From positions 1 to 64,000 of the forward strand of contig NZ_JADCNH010000006.1 in assembly GCF_018904615.1 (NCBI RefSeq): a DNA stretch of 64,000 nucleotides. The letters run 5' to 3'. The stretch is from Verticiella alkaliphila (lineage in GTDB: Bacteria; Pseudomonadota; Gammaproteobacteria; Burkholderiales; Burkholderiaceae_B). Position numbers and translations under genes: made by a program. Under the pieces are notes generated by a model. The model worked only from the letters and a program-made list of their open reading frames with translations, searched no databases and had not been told where the DNA came from. Positions 25,354 to 33,680 of the stretch are shown piece after piece (position 1 is the stretch's first letter; each line of letters starts with the position of its first letter).

Positions 25354-26127
25354 TCAGACCGTCGGCGGCCGGCGCAGCAACGGTTCGGCCAGGCGCGCGC
25401 CATCGCCGGTCCAGAAGTCCGGATCGGCGTGCGCAATGCGCGTCAGCGCGTTGCGCATGTGCTCGGCCGCCGCGTGCCGGGCCGCGGCAGGATCGCCGGC
25501 TTCGATCGCCGCCACGATGCGCTCGTGTTCGCGCGTGACAGCCTGGGCGAAATCACCGCGGCGCGCCTCATTGGCGCGCGTGACGCGGGTCGCGCCCTGC
25601 AGGAACTGCGAGAGATAGTCGAGCGTGTTGATCATGAACGGGTTTCCGGCGGCATGCGCAATGGCGCGATGGAACTGCACGTCCTCTTCCACGCCGTCAC
25701 GGCCCGCGAGTACGGCAGTCTGGATGGCCTGCATCGCCTGCCGGATCGCGCTGATGTCCTTGCGGGTGCGGCGCTGGGCGGCCATCTCGGCCACCTCGGC
25801 CTCCAGCGCGCGGCGCACCTCGACGATCTGCATGACGGCCTCGCGCGAGGCGGCCTCCTGCAGATCGAACTGCAGCGGCTCGATGCCAGGCGCCCGGGCG
25901 TACATCCCGCTGCCCTGGCGCGATTCCACCAGGCCCAGCGACTTGAGCCGCGAAATGGCCTCGCGCACCACCGTTCGGCTCACCTGGAACTGCTGCGCGA
26001 GGACGACCTCCGTGGGCAGCTTCTCTTCAGCCTGGATGCGCCCGGTACGGATCGCCGTCTCCAGGGCGCTGGCGACCTGGTCGGCGAGCTTGATGCCCGG
26101 CTTGATGGCGGAGAACGGAGAAGACAT
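25354..26127 (-). CDS. FadR-family GntR transcriptional regulator
   Basis: This 257-residue protein has an N-terminal winged helix (LADQVASALETAIRTGRIQAEEKLPTE, then VSRTVVREAISRLKSLGLVESRQGSGMYAR, residues ~10-76). A C-terminal all-helical FCD effector domain follows, with EVRRALEAEVAEMAA, DVQFHRAIAHAAGNPFM and TREHERIVAAIEAGDPAAARHAAAEHMRN. The Asp/His residues in these blocks bind a metal and carboxylate ligands. It lies upstream of the otn operon, and the shared 15-mer flanking it is the probable binding site. The ligand is likely threonate or an oxo-tetronate. It would act as a repressor relieved by substrate, as is usual for the family. Confidence 0.9.
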   Translation of the reverse strand: MSSPFSAIKPGIKLADQVASALETAIRTGRIQAEEKLPTEVVLAQQFQVSRTVVREAISRLKSLGLVESRQGSGMYARAPGIEPLQFDLQEAASREAVMQIVEVRRALEAEVAEMAAQRRTRKDISAIRQAMQAIQTAVLAGRDGVEEDVQFHRAIAHAAGNPFMINTLDYLSQFLQGATRVTRANEARRGDFAQAVTREHERIVAAIEAGDPAAARHAAAEHMRNALTRIAHADPDFWTGDGARLAEPLLRRPPTV

Positions 26128-26133
26128 GGGCGC

Positions 26134-26204
26134 AACGTCAGGGGGCAAGAGGATTCCAGGGCAGCACACGGGGTGCCTGCGACTGTACCTCAAGCCCTGA
26201 CGTT
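26134..26204. repeat. Spaced 10-bp inverted repeat in the FadR-type gene leader
   Basis: AACGTCAGGG (26134-26143) and CCCTGACGTT (26195-26204) are exact reverse complements separated by 51 bases. They start seven bases upstream of the regulator's start codon. They could be paired regulator sites or the base of an RNA stem. No regulator for them is identified. Confidence 0.4.
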
Positions 26205-26226
26205 ACCGGGCGCGGGAACCGTCGCG

Positions 26227-27207
26227 TCAATCGATGATGATGTTCGCCGCGGTGGCCACCTGCTTCCATTGCGCCGCATCGCTGGCCAGAGCAGCGCTCG
26301 TCGCCTTGGGATCCATGAACGCCGGCTCGGCGCCCTGACGCTTCATGGCGGCCACGACTTCCGGATTCTTGACCACCTCAGCCAGCGCGGCGGACAGGCG
26401 TGCGACGACCTCGGGCGGCACGCCGGCGGGCGCGACCACGCCGAACCAGGCGCTGACGTTGAAGTTGCTCAGACCCGCTTCCATGAGCGTAGGCACGTCC
26501 GGCAGCGACTCGCTGCGCTGCGCGGTGGTGACGGCCAATGCTCGCAGGCGGCCCGCCTGGATCTGGCCCATGGCCGAGGGCAGGTTGTCGAACATCATGT
26601 TGACTTCGTTGCCCAGCATGGCCGAAGACGCGGCGGCCGAGCCGCGATAGGGCACGTGCGTGACGTCCGTGTTGGTGAGCCTTTTGAAGAGCTCGGCGCT
26701 CAGATGCAACGAGGTACCGTTGCCGTTGGAGGCGTAGTTCAGCGCACCGGGTTTGGCCTTGGCCTGCGCCACGAGCTCCTGCACCGTCTTGATGCCGGAT
26801 TCCGTGTTGACGACCAGCACGTTGGGTACGCGGCCCAGCATCGCAATGGCTTCGAGTGAGTCGGGCGCGTAGGGCAGGCTCTTGTAGACCGCAGGGCTGA
26901 TCGTGATGGCGGGCGACGCCATCAGCAGGGTGTAGCCATCGGGGTTGGCGCGCGCGGCATCGGCTGCGCCGATGTTGCCGCCCGCACCGGGCTTGTTGTC
27001 CACGACCACGGTCTGACCCAGGGCCTGCCCCAGGTGAGCACTCACCAGGCGCGCCATGCTGTCGATGAGGCCGCCGGGCGGGAAGGGCACGACCAGGCGG
27101 ATCGGGCGCTCGGGCCAGGCTTGCGCGAGGGCAAGCGGGGTGGTCAGCGCGAGAAGGGAGCCGGCAGCGGCGCACAGGACAGCGCGGCGGGAAAGCGTGA
27201 AGGCCAT
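26227..27207 (-). CDS. Bug/TctC-family periplasmic substrate-binding protein
   Basis: This 326-residue protein has a clear signal peptide (LSRRAVLCAAAGSLLALTTPLALAQA, cleavage after residue ~28). The mature start WPERPIRLVVPFPPGGLIDSMAR is the Bug signature. VVVDNKPGAGGNIGAADAAR, VPYRGSAAASSAMLGNEVNMMFD and WFGVVAPAGVPPEVV are typical later blocks. It lies upstream of the FadR-type gene and the otn operon and carries the same upstream 15-mer as the otn permease, so it is probably induced with threonate utilisation. No TctA/TctB membrane genes accompany it, so its membrane partner, if any, is outside the window. Confidence 0.92.
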   Translation of the reverse strand: MAFTLSRRAVLCAAAGSLLALTTPLALAQAWPERPIRLVVPFPPGGLIDSMARLVSAHLGQALGQTVVVDNKPGAGGNIGAADAARANPDGYTLLMASPAITISPAVYKSLPYAPDSLEAIAMLGRVPNVLVVNTESGIKTVQELVAQAKAKPGALNYASNGNGTSLHLSAELFKRLTNTDVTHVPYRGSAAASSAMLGNEVNMMFDNLPSAMGQIQAGRLRALAVTTAQRSESLPDVPTLMEAGLSNFNVSAWFGVVAPAGVPPEVVARLSAALAEVVKNPEVVAAMKRQGAEPAFMDPKATSAALASDAAQWKQVATAANIIID

Positions 27208-27313
27208 ACGGAAGGTCCAGGCAAAAGCATAGTGGGAGAAATCCTGCCTTGGACCGCACGGTGCACGAGGACCGACAAAGCGGGTCGTCGACGCATGGTC
27301 CTAGGTTGACCAT

Positions 27314-27328
27314 GTCATCATACAAATT
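27314..27328 (-). promoter_or_regulatory. Candidate FadR-type operator upstream of the Bug gene
   Basis: This is the second exact copy of the 15-mer GTCATCATACAAATT (see 25283-25297), again upstream of a minus-strand gene and in the same orientation. It supports joint control of the Bug gene and the otn operon. Confidence 0.6.
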
Positions 27329-27383
27329 AAATGGTAACAGTGGCTTACGGGTTTACCCTTGCCGGGCGGCTAATTAGGTTGCG

Positions 27384-27409
27384 AAAAAAGCCGGCTTGCC
27401 AACGCCGGC
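27384..27409 (-). terminator. Intrinsic terminator of yicC
   Basis: On the minus strand, GCCGGC (27409-27404) and GCCGGC (27395-27390) pair around an 8-base loop. Six U follow (27389-27384), 14 bases after the yicC stop. This is a textbook intrinsic terminator. Confidence 0.8.
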
Positions 27410-27422
27410 CCGTGCGCGCTCG

Positions 27423-28346
27423 CTACTCGATGTTCTGCGCCTGCTCGCGCAGCTGTTCGATAAGGAGCTTCAGGTCGACTGCCGCGCGGGTCATCTCGAT
27501 CGCGCCGGCCTTAGAGCCTAGCGTGTTGGCTTCGCGATTCATCTCCTGGAACAGGAAGTCCAGGCGCTTGCCCGGGCTGCCGCTCGCTTTGCCCTTGCCC
27601 GGTGTGGCGCTGCCGCTGAGGATCCGGTCGAGCTCGGCGCGATGCGAACCCAGACGTGAGAGTTCTTCGTCAACGTCGATACGCAGCGTGAAGAGCGTGG
27701 CTTCGTGCGCGAGGCGCTCGGAGAGTTCGGCACCCGTGATGCTTTGCAGCCCGCCGGGAAAGGCCGATTCCACTGCGTCACGCAGCTTGCGGCCCAGGCG
27801 TTCGCGGTAGTCGACGAGGATCTGCGGCAGCTGGCCCTGGATCTGCGTCACGATCTCGCCGATCGCGTCGGCGCGCTCGCGCATGATGCCCGCGAGGCGC
27901 GCGCCCTCGGCCACGCGCGCGTCCTGCAACTGGACCAGGGCCGTGTCCACCGATTGCAGGGCGGCTTCATCCCAGTGGGCAGGGTCGTCGGCGTCCGCCT
28001 GTACGCCTGGCCAGGCGAGCAGCTCAGCCAAACGGGGCGTGGCCGTGTCCGGCACGATGGCGCGTACCGCGCGCAACAGCTCGGCGGCGCCTTCGAGGGC
28101 CGCGAGGTTCAGGCGGGTCGGATCGGTGCTGGCGCGGCGGGTGAGGTTGATGCGCACTTCGACCTTGCCGCGGGGGACGGCGGCCGAGATGCGCTCGCGC
28201 AGCGCCCCTTCCAGGTGGCGCAGTTCGTCGGGCAGGCGAAAGTGCAGATCGAGAAAGCGGCTGTTGACGCTGCGCAACTCGAGGGCGAGGGTGCCGCGCT
28301 CGAGGTTGACGCTGGCGCTGCCGAAGGCAGTCATGCTGCGGATCAT
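27423..28346 (-). CDS. yicC: YicC-family endoribonuclease
   Basis: This 307-residue protein begins IRSMTAFGSASVNLERGTLALELRSVNSRFLD, the invariant YicC start. It ends with KRLDFLFQEMNREANTLGSKAG and DLKLLIEQLREQAQNIE, the DUF1732 signature. E. coli YicC is an endoribonuclease that helps degrade the small RNA RyhB. It is divergent from rph by 102 bases, an arrangement common in Burkholderiales. ATG 28346 gives the conserved MIRSMTAF start; an upstream ATG at 28373 adds nine non-conserved residues. Confidence 0.93.
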   Translation of the reverse strand: MIRSMTAFGSASVNLERGTLALELRSVNSRFLDLHFRLPDELRHLEGALRERISAAVPRGKVEVRINLTRRASTDPTRLNLAALEGAAELLRAVRAIVPDTATPRLAELLAWPGVQADADDPAHWDEAALQSVDTALVQLQDARVAEGARLAGIMRERADAIGEIVTQIQGQLPQILVDYRERLGRKLRDAVESAFPGGLQSITGAELSERLAHEATLFTLRIDVDEELSRLGSHRAELDRILSGSATPGKGKASGSPGKRLDFLFQEMNREANTLGSKAGAIEMTRAAVDLKLLIEQLREQAQNIE

Positions 28347-28448
28347 GGCGGCTCGTACAATGAAGGTTTGCATGCAGACCGCGGGAACGGGTCAGGCGCC
28401 TTTGACAGGGGCCGGCGCGCGTTCCGCGGCAACGGGTAGCCATCATAT

Positions 28449-29195
28449 ATGACAGCGTTCGCAACCGACGGCCAGGCCGTCGCCCGGCCCTCCGGCCGTC
28501 GTCCCGACGCCCTGCGTCCCATCCGCCTGCAACGCGGCTTCACGCGGCATGCCGAAGGCTCGGTGCTGGTGAGCTTTGGCGACACGCAGGTGCTTTGCAC
28601 GGCGAGCGTGCTCGAGAAGGTGCCGCCGTTCCTCAAGGGCCGCGGCCAGGGCTGGGTGACGGCCGAATACGGCATGCTGCCGCGCGCCACGCACACCCGG
28701 GGCGACCGCGAAGCCGCGCGCGGCAAGCAGAGCGGCCGCACGCAGGAGATCCAGCGCCTGATCGGCCGCAGTCTGCGCGCCGTCGTGGATCTCGCAGCCC
28801 TCGGCGAGCGCACGCTGCATCTGGATTGCGACGTCATCCAGGCCGACGGCGGCACCCGGACGGCGGCCATCACTGGCGCCTACGTGGCCGCGGCCGATGC
28901 CGTGCGCTGGCTCATGGACCGTGGCCAGCTCGCCGTGTCGCCGCTGCGCGATCACGTGGCGGCGGTCTCCGTGGGGCTGTATCGTGGCCAGCCGGTGCTG
29001 GATCTGGACTACGCCGAGGATTCGGACTGCGACACCGACATGAACGTCGTCATGACGGGCGAGGGCGGCATCGTCGAAGTGCAGGGCACGGCCGAGGGCA
29101 ACGCTTTTTCGCGCGCGCAGCTCGATGCGCTGCTCGACCTGGCCCAGTCGGGTATCGGGCAACTCGTGCGGCTGCAGCGCGAGGCGCTGGCATGA
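28449..29195 (+). CDS. rph: Ribonuclease PH
   Basis: This 248-residue protein shows RNase PH hallmarks: [28 protein letters not shown], then [43 protein letters not shown] and [19 protein letters not shown]. The Arg-rich and Asp-Asp residues form the phosphate and metal site. The enzyme trims tRNA 3' ends by phosphorolysis. A -35-like TTGACA occurs at 28402-28407 but no clear -10 is visible. The stop overlaps the rdgB start as ATGA. Confidence 0.96.
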   Translation: MTAFATDGQAVARPSGRRPDALRPIRLQRGFTRHAEGSVLVSFGDTQVLCTASVLEKVPPFLKGRGQGWVTAEYGMLPRATHTRGDREAARGKQSGRTQEIQRLIGRSLRAVVDLAALGERTLHLDCDVIQADGGTRTAAITGAYVAAADAVRWLMDRGQLAVSPLRDHVAAVSVGLYRGQPVLDLDYAEDSDCDTDMNVVMTGEGGIVEVQGTAEGNAFSRAQLDALLDLAQSGIGQLVRLQREALA

Positions 29196-29908
29196 GCACG
29201 ACGCGTCCGGATGGCGGGGCTGACACGCCCGCCCATGGGCACGACGAGGGCGCGGCATTGGCGTCGTCGGGTGAAGCGCTCGGCGCCGTGCCGCCTGCCA
29301 ACGGGCCGCTCACGCGCGTCGTGCTTGCCTCCAACAATGCGGGCAAGCTGCGCGAGTTCTCCGCGCTCTTCGCCCCGCTGGGCATCACCCTCGTGCCCCA
29401 ATCCGAGCTGGGTGTGACCGAGGCCGAAGAGCCGCACGCCACCTTCCTCGGCAATGCCGTCGAGAAGGCGCGACACGCCAGCCGGGTGACGGGCCTGCCC
29501 GCGCTTGCCGACGATTCCGGTCTGTGTGTGCGCGCCCTGGGCGGCGCACCCGGCGTCTACTCCGCGCGCTTTGCCGCCATGAACGGCGGCGAGAAATCCG
29601 ACGCGGCGAACAACGCGCTGTTGGTGGAGCGCCTGGAAGGTGCCGAGGATCGGTCGGCCTGGTACGTGGCCGTCCTGGCGCTGGTACGCAGCGCCGAAGA
29701 TGCCGAGCCCGTGGTGGGCGAGGGAATCTGGAACGGTGAGATCCTCGCCACGCCGCGTGGCGCCAACGGCTTCGGATACGACCCGTACTTCTTCCTGCCC
29801 GACCTGGGTCGCACTGCGGCCGAGCTGACCCCGGCAGAGAAGAATGCTGTGAGCCACCGTGCGCTGGCACTGGCCGAACTCGTGGCCAAGCTGCAGGCGG
29901 CAGGCTGA
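29192..29908 (+). CDS. rdgB: dITP/XTP pyrophosphatase (RdgB/HAM1 family)
   Basis: The catalytic part begins at [16 protein letters not shown], and [52 protein letters not shown] and [21 protein letters not shown] are the standard HAM1 blocks. The enzyme hydrolyses dITP, ITP and XTP to monophosphates, keeping deaminated purines out of DNA. The 238-residue product carries a ~45-residue Gly/Ala/Pro/Asp-rich N-terminal extension absent from most homologues. ATG 29192 is kept because it overlaps the rph stop, but a later start cannot be excluded. Confidence 0.94.
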   Translation: MSTTRPDGGADTPAHGHDEGAALASSGEALGAVPPANGPLTRVVLASNNAGKLREFSALFAPLGITLVPQSELGVTEAEEPHATFLGNAVEKARHASRVTGLPALADDSGLCVRALGGAPGVYSARFAAMNGGEKSDAANNALLVERLEGAEDRSAWYVAVLALVRSAEDAEPVVGEGIWNGEILATPRGANGFGYDPYFFLPDLGRTAAELTPAEKNAVSHRALALAELVAKLQAAG

Positions 29909-29915
29909 CGCATCC

Positions 29916-31145
29916 ATGCGAACCATCCCGATTCAGCGCGAAGCGGCCGGGCGTGCGCCTGCCGGGGCGGCGCCGCTCGCGCCGGCCAGGGGCACCCAGC
30001 TCACGCTGTTGCCCCCATTGGCGCTCTACATTCACGTGCCATGGTGCGTGCGCAAATGCCCGTACTGCGACTTCAATTCGCACGAGGCGCCTACGGCGTT
30101 GCCCGAGGCCGAGTATCTGGCGGCCCTGGCTGCCGATCTCGAGCAGGCCTTGCCGCTCATCTGGGGTCGCAAGATCGTGAGCGTCTTCGTGGGTGGTGGT
30201 ACGCCCAGCCTGCTCTCGGCCCACGCGGTGGACAGCATGCTGGCGCTCGTGCGCTCGTATCTGCCGCTCCTGCCGGAAGCCGAGATCACGCTGGAGGCCA
30301 ATCCCGGCGCCTCCGAAGCCGAACGCTTCGCGGCCTATGCCCAGAGCGGCGTGAACCGCATCTCCCTGGGGGTGCAGAGCTTCGATGACGCCTGTCTGCG
30401 GGCGCTCGGGCGCATCCACGACGCGAAGGCCGCGGTGTCGGCTGTCGAAGCGGCACAGCGCGCCGTGAGCCGGGTGAACCTGGATCTCATGACGGCCCTG
30501 CCGGGGCAGACCACGGATTCGCTGGCCCGCGACGTGCGCCTGGCGCTCGGCATGGGCACGGAGCACCTGTCGCTCTATCAGCTCACGCTAGAGCCGAACA
30601 CCGTGTTCGCCAAGTACCCGCCGCAAGGCCTGCCTGACGACGACACGGCCGCCGCCATGCACGACACCGTCGTGGAGACGGCCGCCGCAGCCGGTCTTGA
30701 GCACTACGAGGTGTCGGCCTGGGCGCGGCCCGGTGCGCGCTGCCGGCACAACGTGAACTACTGGGAATTCGGCGATTACCTGGGTATCGGCCCCGGTGCG
30801 CACAGCAAGATCTCCTTCCCGGACCGCATCGTGCGCCAGGCCCGCGTGCGCAGTCCGCAGACCTGGCTTGCGCAGGCGGGCCGCCGCGATGGCTCGCATC
30901 TGGCCGAAGACCGCGTGATCCCGCCGGACGAACTGCCTTTCGAGTTCATGCTCAACGCCCTGCGCCTGCGTGAAGGCATTGCGACGGCCGAGTTCACGGC
31001 ACGCACCGGCGTCTCGCTGGCGGCGATCTCGCCGGCGTTGGCTGCCGCGAGCGCCAAGGGGCTGCTCGACCCGGATCCCGGTCGCATCATGCCGACGCCG
31101 CTGGGCTGGCGCTTTCTCAACGACCTTCAGGCGATGTTCCTGTAG
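29916..31145 (+). CDS. hemW: HemW, radical SAM heme chaperone
   Basis: This 409-residue protein has the radical SAM cluster motif Cys44-x3-Cys48-x2-Cys51 (VPWCVRKCPYCDF). After it come VGGGTPSLLSAHAVDSML, TLEANPGASEAERFAAYAQSGVNRISLGVQSFDD and NLDLMTALPGQTTDSL. The fourth-iron CxxxCxxC lacks the extra Cys of HemN, so this is HemW, the heme-trafficking protein, rather than coproporphyrinogen dehydrogenase. It starts seven bases after rdgB, in the same operon. The first ~30 residues are a low-complexity Ala/Arg/Pro tail. Confidence 0.92.
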   Translation: MRTIPIQREAAGRAPAGAAPLAPARGTQLTLLPPLALYIHVPWCVRKCPYCDFNSHEAPTALPEAEYLAALAADLEQALPLIWGRKIVSVFVGGGTPSLLSAHAVDSMLALVRSYLPLLPEAEITLEANPGASEAERFAAYAQSGVNRISLGVQSFDDACLRALGRIHDAKAAVSAVEAAQRAVSRVNLDLMTALPGQTTDSLARDVRLALGMGTEHLSLYQLTLEPNTVFAKYPPQGLPDDDTAAAMHDTVVETAAAAGLEHYEVSAWARPGARCRHNVNYWEFGDYLGIGPGAHSKISFPDRIVRQARVRSPQTWLAQAGRRDGSHLAEDRVIPPDELPFEFMLNALRLREGIATAEFTARTGVSLAAISPALAAASAKGLLDPDPGRIMPTPLGWRFLNDLQAMFL

Positions 31146-31163
31146 ACCACGCGTGCTCTTGAT

Positions 31164-31874
31164 ATGACTGTGGATGTTTCCCCTACCGACATCGCCGGCC
31201 GACTGGCCGAGATCCAGGCGCGCATCGATGCCGCGTGTGAGGCCGCGCAGCGCCCCGCGGGGAGTGTGCGGCTGCTGCCCGTGACCAAGACGGTGAGCGA
31301 GCCGCTCATTCGCGCCGCGCACGCGGCCGGATGTCGCTGGTTCGGTGAGAACAAGGTTCAGGAGGCGCAGGCCAAGGCCGAGGCCATGGCCGATCTCGCG
31401 GCGGACTGGTGCGTCATCGGGCACCTGCAGACCAACAAGGCACGGCACGTGGTGCAGTTCGCCGCGGAACTGCACTCGCTCGACAGCGTGCGGCTTGCCG
31501 AGGAGCTGGACCGACGCCTGCAGTCGGCCGGGCGCAGCCTGCGGGTGCTGATCCAGGTAAATACTTCGGGCGAGGCCTCCAAGTCGGGCTTGGCCCCCGA
31601 GGAAGTGCCGGACTTCCTGCAGGCGATCTCGGCCTGCCAGAGTCTCGCCGTGGCTGGCTTCATGACGCTGGCCTTGCCTTCTGAGGACGATGCGCTCGTG
31701 CGCGCCTGCTTCCAGTCATTGGCGCAGGTCCGGGAGCGGGCCAGGCAGGATGGCCCGGCCCACTGGCGCTACGATGAACTGTCGATGGGGATGTCTGGGG
31801 ATTTCGAACTCGCTATCGCCGAAGGCGCGACCATCGTGCGTTTGGGCACATCGATCTTCGGCGCGCGTGACTGA
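31164..31874 (+). CDS. yggS: YggS/PLPBP family pyridoxal-phosphate homeostasis protein
   Basis: This 236-residue TIM-barrel protein has the PLP-binding Lys42 in LLPVTKTVSEPLIRAAHAAG. Family blocks WFGENKVQEAQAKAE, DWCVIGHLQTNKARHVVQF, QVNTSGEASKSGLAPEE and YDELSMGMSGDFELAIAEGATIVRLGTSIFGARD follow. It binds PLP and buffers vitamin B6 and amino/keto-acid pools without a known enzymatic reaction. It follows hemW by 18 bases and closes the rph-rdgB-hemW-yggS run. Confidence 0.94.
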   Translation: MTVDVSPTDIAGRLAEIQARIDAACEAAQRPAGSVRLLPVTKTVSEPLIRAAHAAGCRWFGENKVQEAQAKAEAMADLAADWCVIGHLQTNKARHVVQFAAELHSLDSVRLAEELDRRLQSAGRSLRVLIQVNTSGEASKSGLAPEEVPDFLQAISACQSLAVAGFMTLALPSEDDALVRACFQSLAQVRERARQDGPAHWRYDELSMGMSGDFELAIAEGATIVRLGTSIFGARD

Positions 31875-31891
31875 GCCAATGCGTTGGTAAC

Positions 31892-31919
31892 GCGTGCGCC
31901 GCCGCTGGGCGTCGCACGC
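31892..31919 (+). terminator. Possible terminator after yggS
   Basis: GCGTGCG (31892-31898) pairs with CGCACGC (31913-31919). The stem extends inward through one mismatch to about 12 bp with a GCTG loop. It starts 18 bases after the yggS stop. Only a short GTTTC tail follows, so termination may be partial or Rho-assisted. Confidence 0.5.
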
Positions 31920-31946
31920 CGTTTCAGTGCGCACCTTCCCGTTAAG

Positions 31947-31963
31947 TGCATCAGATCGGTGCG
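31947..31963 (+). promoter_or_regulatory. Candidate NtrC enhancer site
   Basis: TGCATCAGATCGGTGCG fits the NtrC pattern TGCACY-N5-GGTGCA with two mismatches and correct spacing. It is about 210 bases upstream of the sigma54 promoter, a normal enhancer distance. NtrC is encoded two genes downstream, so autoregulation is expected. Confidence 0.5.
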
Positions 31964-32156
31964 TCATGGATCCCAATGCCACCGTTTGGTGCTTATCATG
32001 CCCTATAGTGGAGCATTCCCGCCCCTGAGTCTCGATTCCGGCGGTGGCATGCACCGTCTCGGGGTGTCCGTCCGCAGCCGCCGTCATCCGGCTGCCCAGG
32101 GGCAGTGCAGGCGGTTTCGCCTGCCCCGCCTCGAAATCGTGCTCGGTGTCATGAAT

Positions 32157-32172
32157 TGGCACAGTACGTGCA
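32157..32172 (+). promoter_or_regulatory. Sigma54 (RpoN) promoter of glnA
   Basis: TGGCAC-AGTAC-GTGCA matches the sigma54 consensus TGGCAC-N5-TTGCA with one mismatch, including the invariant GG and GC pairs at correct spacing. Transcription should start about 12 bases past the GC, leaving a ~45-base leader before glnA. Confidence 0.82.
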
Positions 32173-32229
32173 TTATCGTTTTCATCGCATTTCCAAGACT
32201 TGACCGCCACTTTCCGTAGAGGAGTATTC

Positions 32230-33645
32230 ATGGCCACGCATCAAGACGTTCTCAAGCTGATTCAGGACAAGGAAGTCAAGTTCGTCGACTTCCGCTTCAC
32301 CGACACGCTGGGCAAGGAGCACCACATCTCCGTGCCGGCCCACGCCGTCGACGAAGACAAGCTTGAGTCCGGTCAGGCCTTCGATGGTTCGTCCATCGCC
32401 GGCTGGAAGGGCATCGAAGCCTCGGACATGCTGCTCATGCCCGATGCCGACACGGCCCATCTGGATCCCTTCCGCGAACAAACCACGCTGATCCTGACCT
32501 GCGACGTCGTCGAGCCGGCCGACCTGAAGGGCTACGATCGTGACCCGCGTTCGCTCGCCAAGCGCGCTGAAGCCTACCTGAAGTCCAGCGGCATCGGCGA
32601 CACCGCCTACTTCGGCCCCGAACCCGAATTCTTCGTCTTCGACGGCGTGACCTGGGCGGCCAACGCCTCCGGCGCCTTCTACAAGATCAAGGCCGAAGAA
32701 GCGCCCTGGGATAGCGGCGTCGAGTACGAGAACGGCACCAACACCGGTCACCGTCCGCGCGTGAAGGGCGGCTACTTCCCCGTGCCTCCCACCGACTCCT
32801 TCCAGGACATGCGCTCGGAAATGTGCACGCTGCTCGAAGAGCAAGGCGTGCCGGTCGAAGTGCACCACCACGAAGTCGCCGCCCCGGGCCAGCTCGAGAT
32901 CGGCACCGTGTTCAACACGCTGGTGCGCCGCGCCGACTGGAACCAGATCCTGAAGTACACCGTCTGGAACGTGGCTGACGCCTACGGCAAGACGGCGACC
33001 TTCATGCCCAAGCCCATCGTCGGTGACAACGGCTCCGGCATGCACGTGCACCAGTCGATCTGGAAGGACGGCCAGAACCTTTTTGCTGGCAACGGCTACG
33101 CCGGTCTGTCCGAGTTCGCCCTGTTCTACATCGGCGGCATCATCAAGCACGCCCGTGCCCTGAACGCCATCACCAACCCCAGCACGAACTCGTACAAGCG
33201 TCTGGTCCCGCACTTCGAAGCCCCGGTCAAGCTCGCCTACTCGGCCCGCAACCGCTCGGCCTCGATCCGCATTCCGTACGTGAGCAACCCCAAGGCTCGC
33301 CGTATCGAGACGCGCTTCCCGGATCCCATGGCCAACCCGTACCTGGCGTTCTCGGCGCTCATGATGGCCGGCCTGGACGGCGTCATGAACAAGATCCACC
33401 CCGGCGATCCCGCCGACAAGAACCTGTACGACCTGCCGCCGGAAGAAGACGCGAAGATCCCGACCGTCTGCTCCTCGCTGGATCAGGCCTTGGAAGCCCT
33501 GGACAAGGATCGCGAGTTCCTGACCCGTGGCGGCGTGTTCAGCAACAGCATGCTGGATGCGTACATCACCCAGAAGTACGAAGAAGTGAATCGCCTGCGC
33601 ATGACCACGCACCCGGTCGAATTCGACCTGTACTACGGTCTGTGA
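32230..33645 (+). CDS. glnA: Glutamine synthetase type I
   Basis: This 471-residue enzyme has all GSI landmarks: [17 protein letters not shown] (51-67), metal-binding EPEFFVFD (131-138), catalytic-loop [34 protein letters not shown] (261-276), [17 protein letters not shown] and [12 protein letters not shown]. Tyr400 in [10 protein letters not shown] is the adenylylation site, so it should be regulated by GlnE as in enteric bacteria. It makes glutamine from glutamate and ammonia as a dodecamer. GAGGAG precedes ATG 32230, and ntrB follows at once. Confidence 0.98.
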   Translation: MATHQDVLKLIQDKEVKFVDFRFTDTLGKEHHISVPAHAVDEDKLESGQAFDGSSIAGWKGIEASDMLLMPDADTAHLDPFREQTTLILTCDVVEPADLKGYDRDPRSLAKRAEAYLKSSGIGDTAYFGPEPEFFVFDGVTWAANASGAFYKIKAEEAPWDSGVEYENGTNTGHRPRVKGGYFPVPPTDSFQDMRSEMCTLLEEQGVPVEVHHHEVAAPGQLEIGTVFNTLVRRADWNQILKYTVWNVADAYGKTATFMPKPIVGDNGSGMHVHQSIWKDGQNLFAGNGYAGLSEFALFYIGGIIKHARALNAITNPSTNSYKRLVPHFEAPVKLAYSARNRSASIRIPYVSNPKARRIETRFPDPMANPYLAFSALMMAGLDGVMNKIHPGDPADKNLYDLPPEEDAKIPTVCSSLDQALEALDKDREFLTRGGVFSNSMLDAYITQKYEEVNRLRMTTHPVEFDLYYGL

Positions 33646-33680
33646 TGTTCAGGTCCGGCATCGAAGACAGGGGCCCCGGA

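Larger units (their letters stand above)
31875..32229 (+). other. glnA upstream region (355 bp, no gene)
   Basis: This gap holds the yggS hairpin, two NtrC-like inverted repeats and a sigma54 promoter, described separately. I see no credible small gene. A second NtrC-like element has CACC (31980-31983) and GGTG (31988-31991) but with four bases between instead of five. Confidence 0.7.

Noticed and set aside
28402-28448. A sigma70 promoter for rph starting from TTGACA at 28402
   Set aside because: No -10 element is found at 16-18 bases, so the -35 match alone is not enough.
32056-32074. A further NtrC-like site, TGCACC...GGTGTC, in the glnA leader
   Set aside because: The half-sites are seven bases apart instead of five, so the spacing is wrong.
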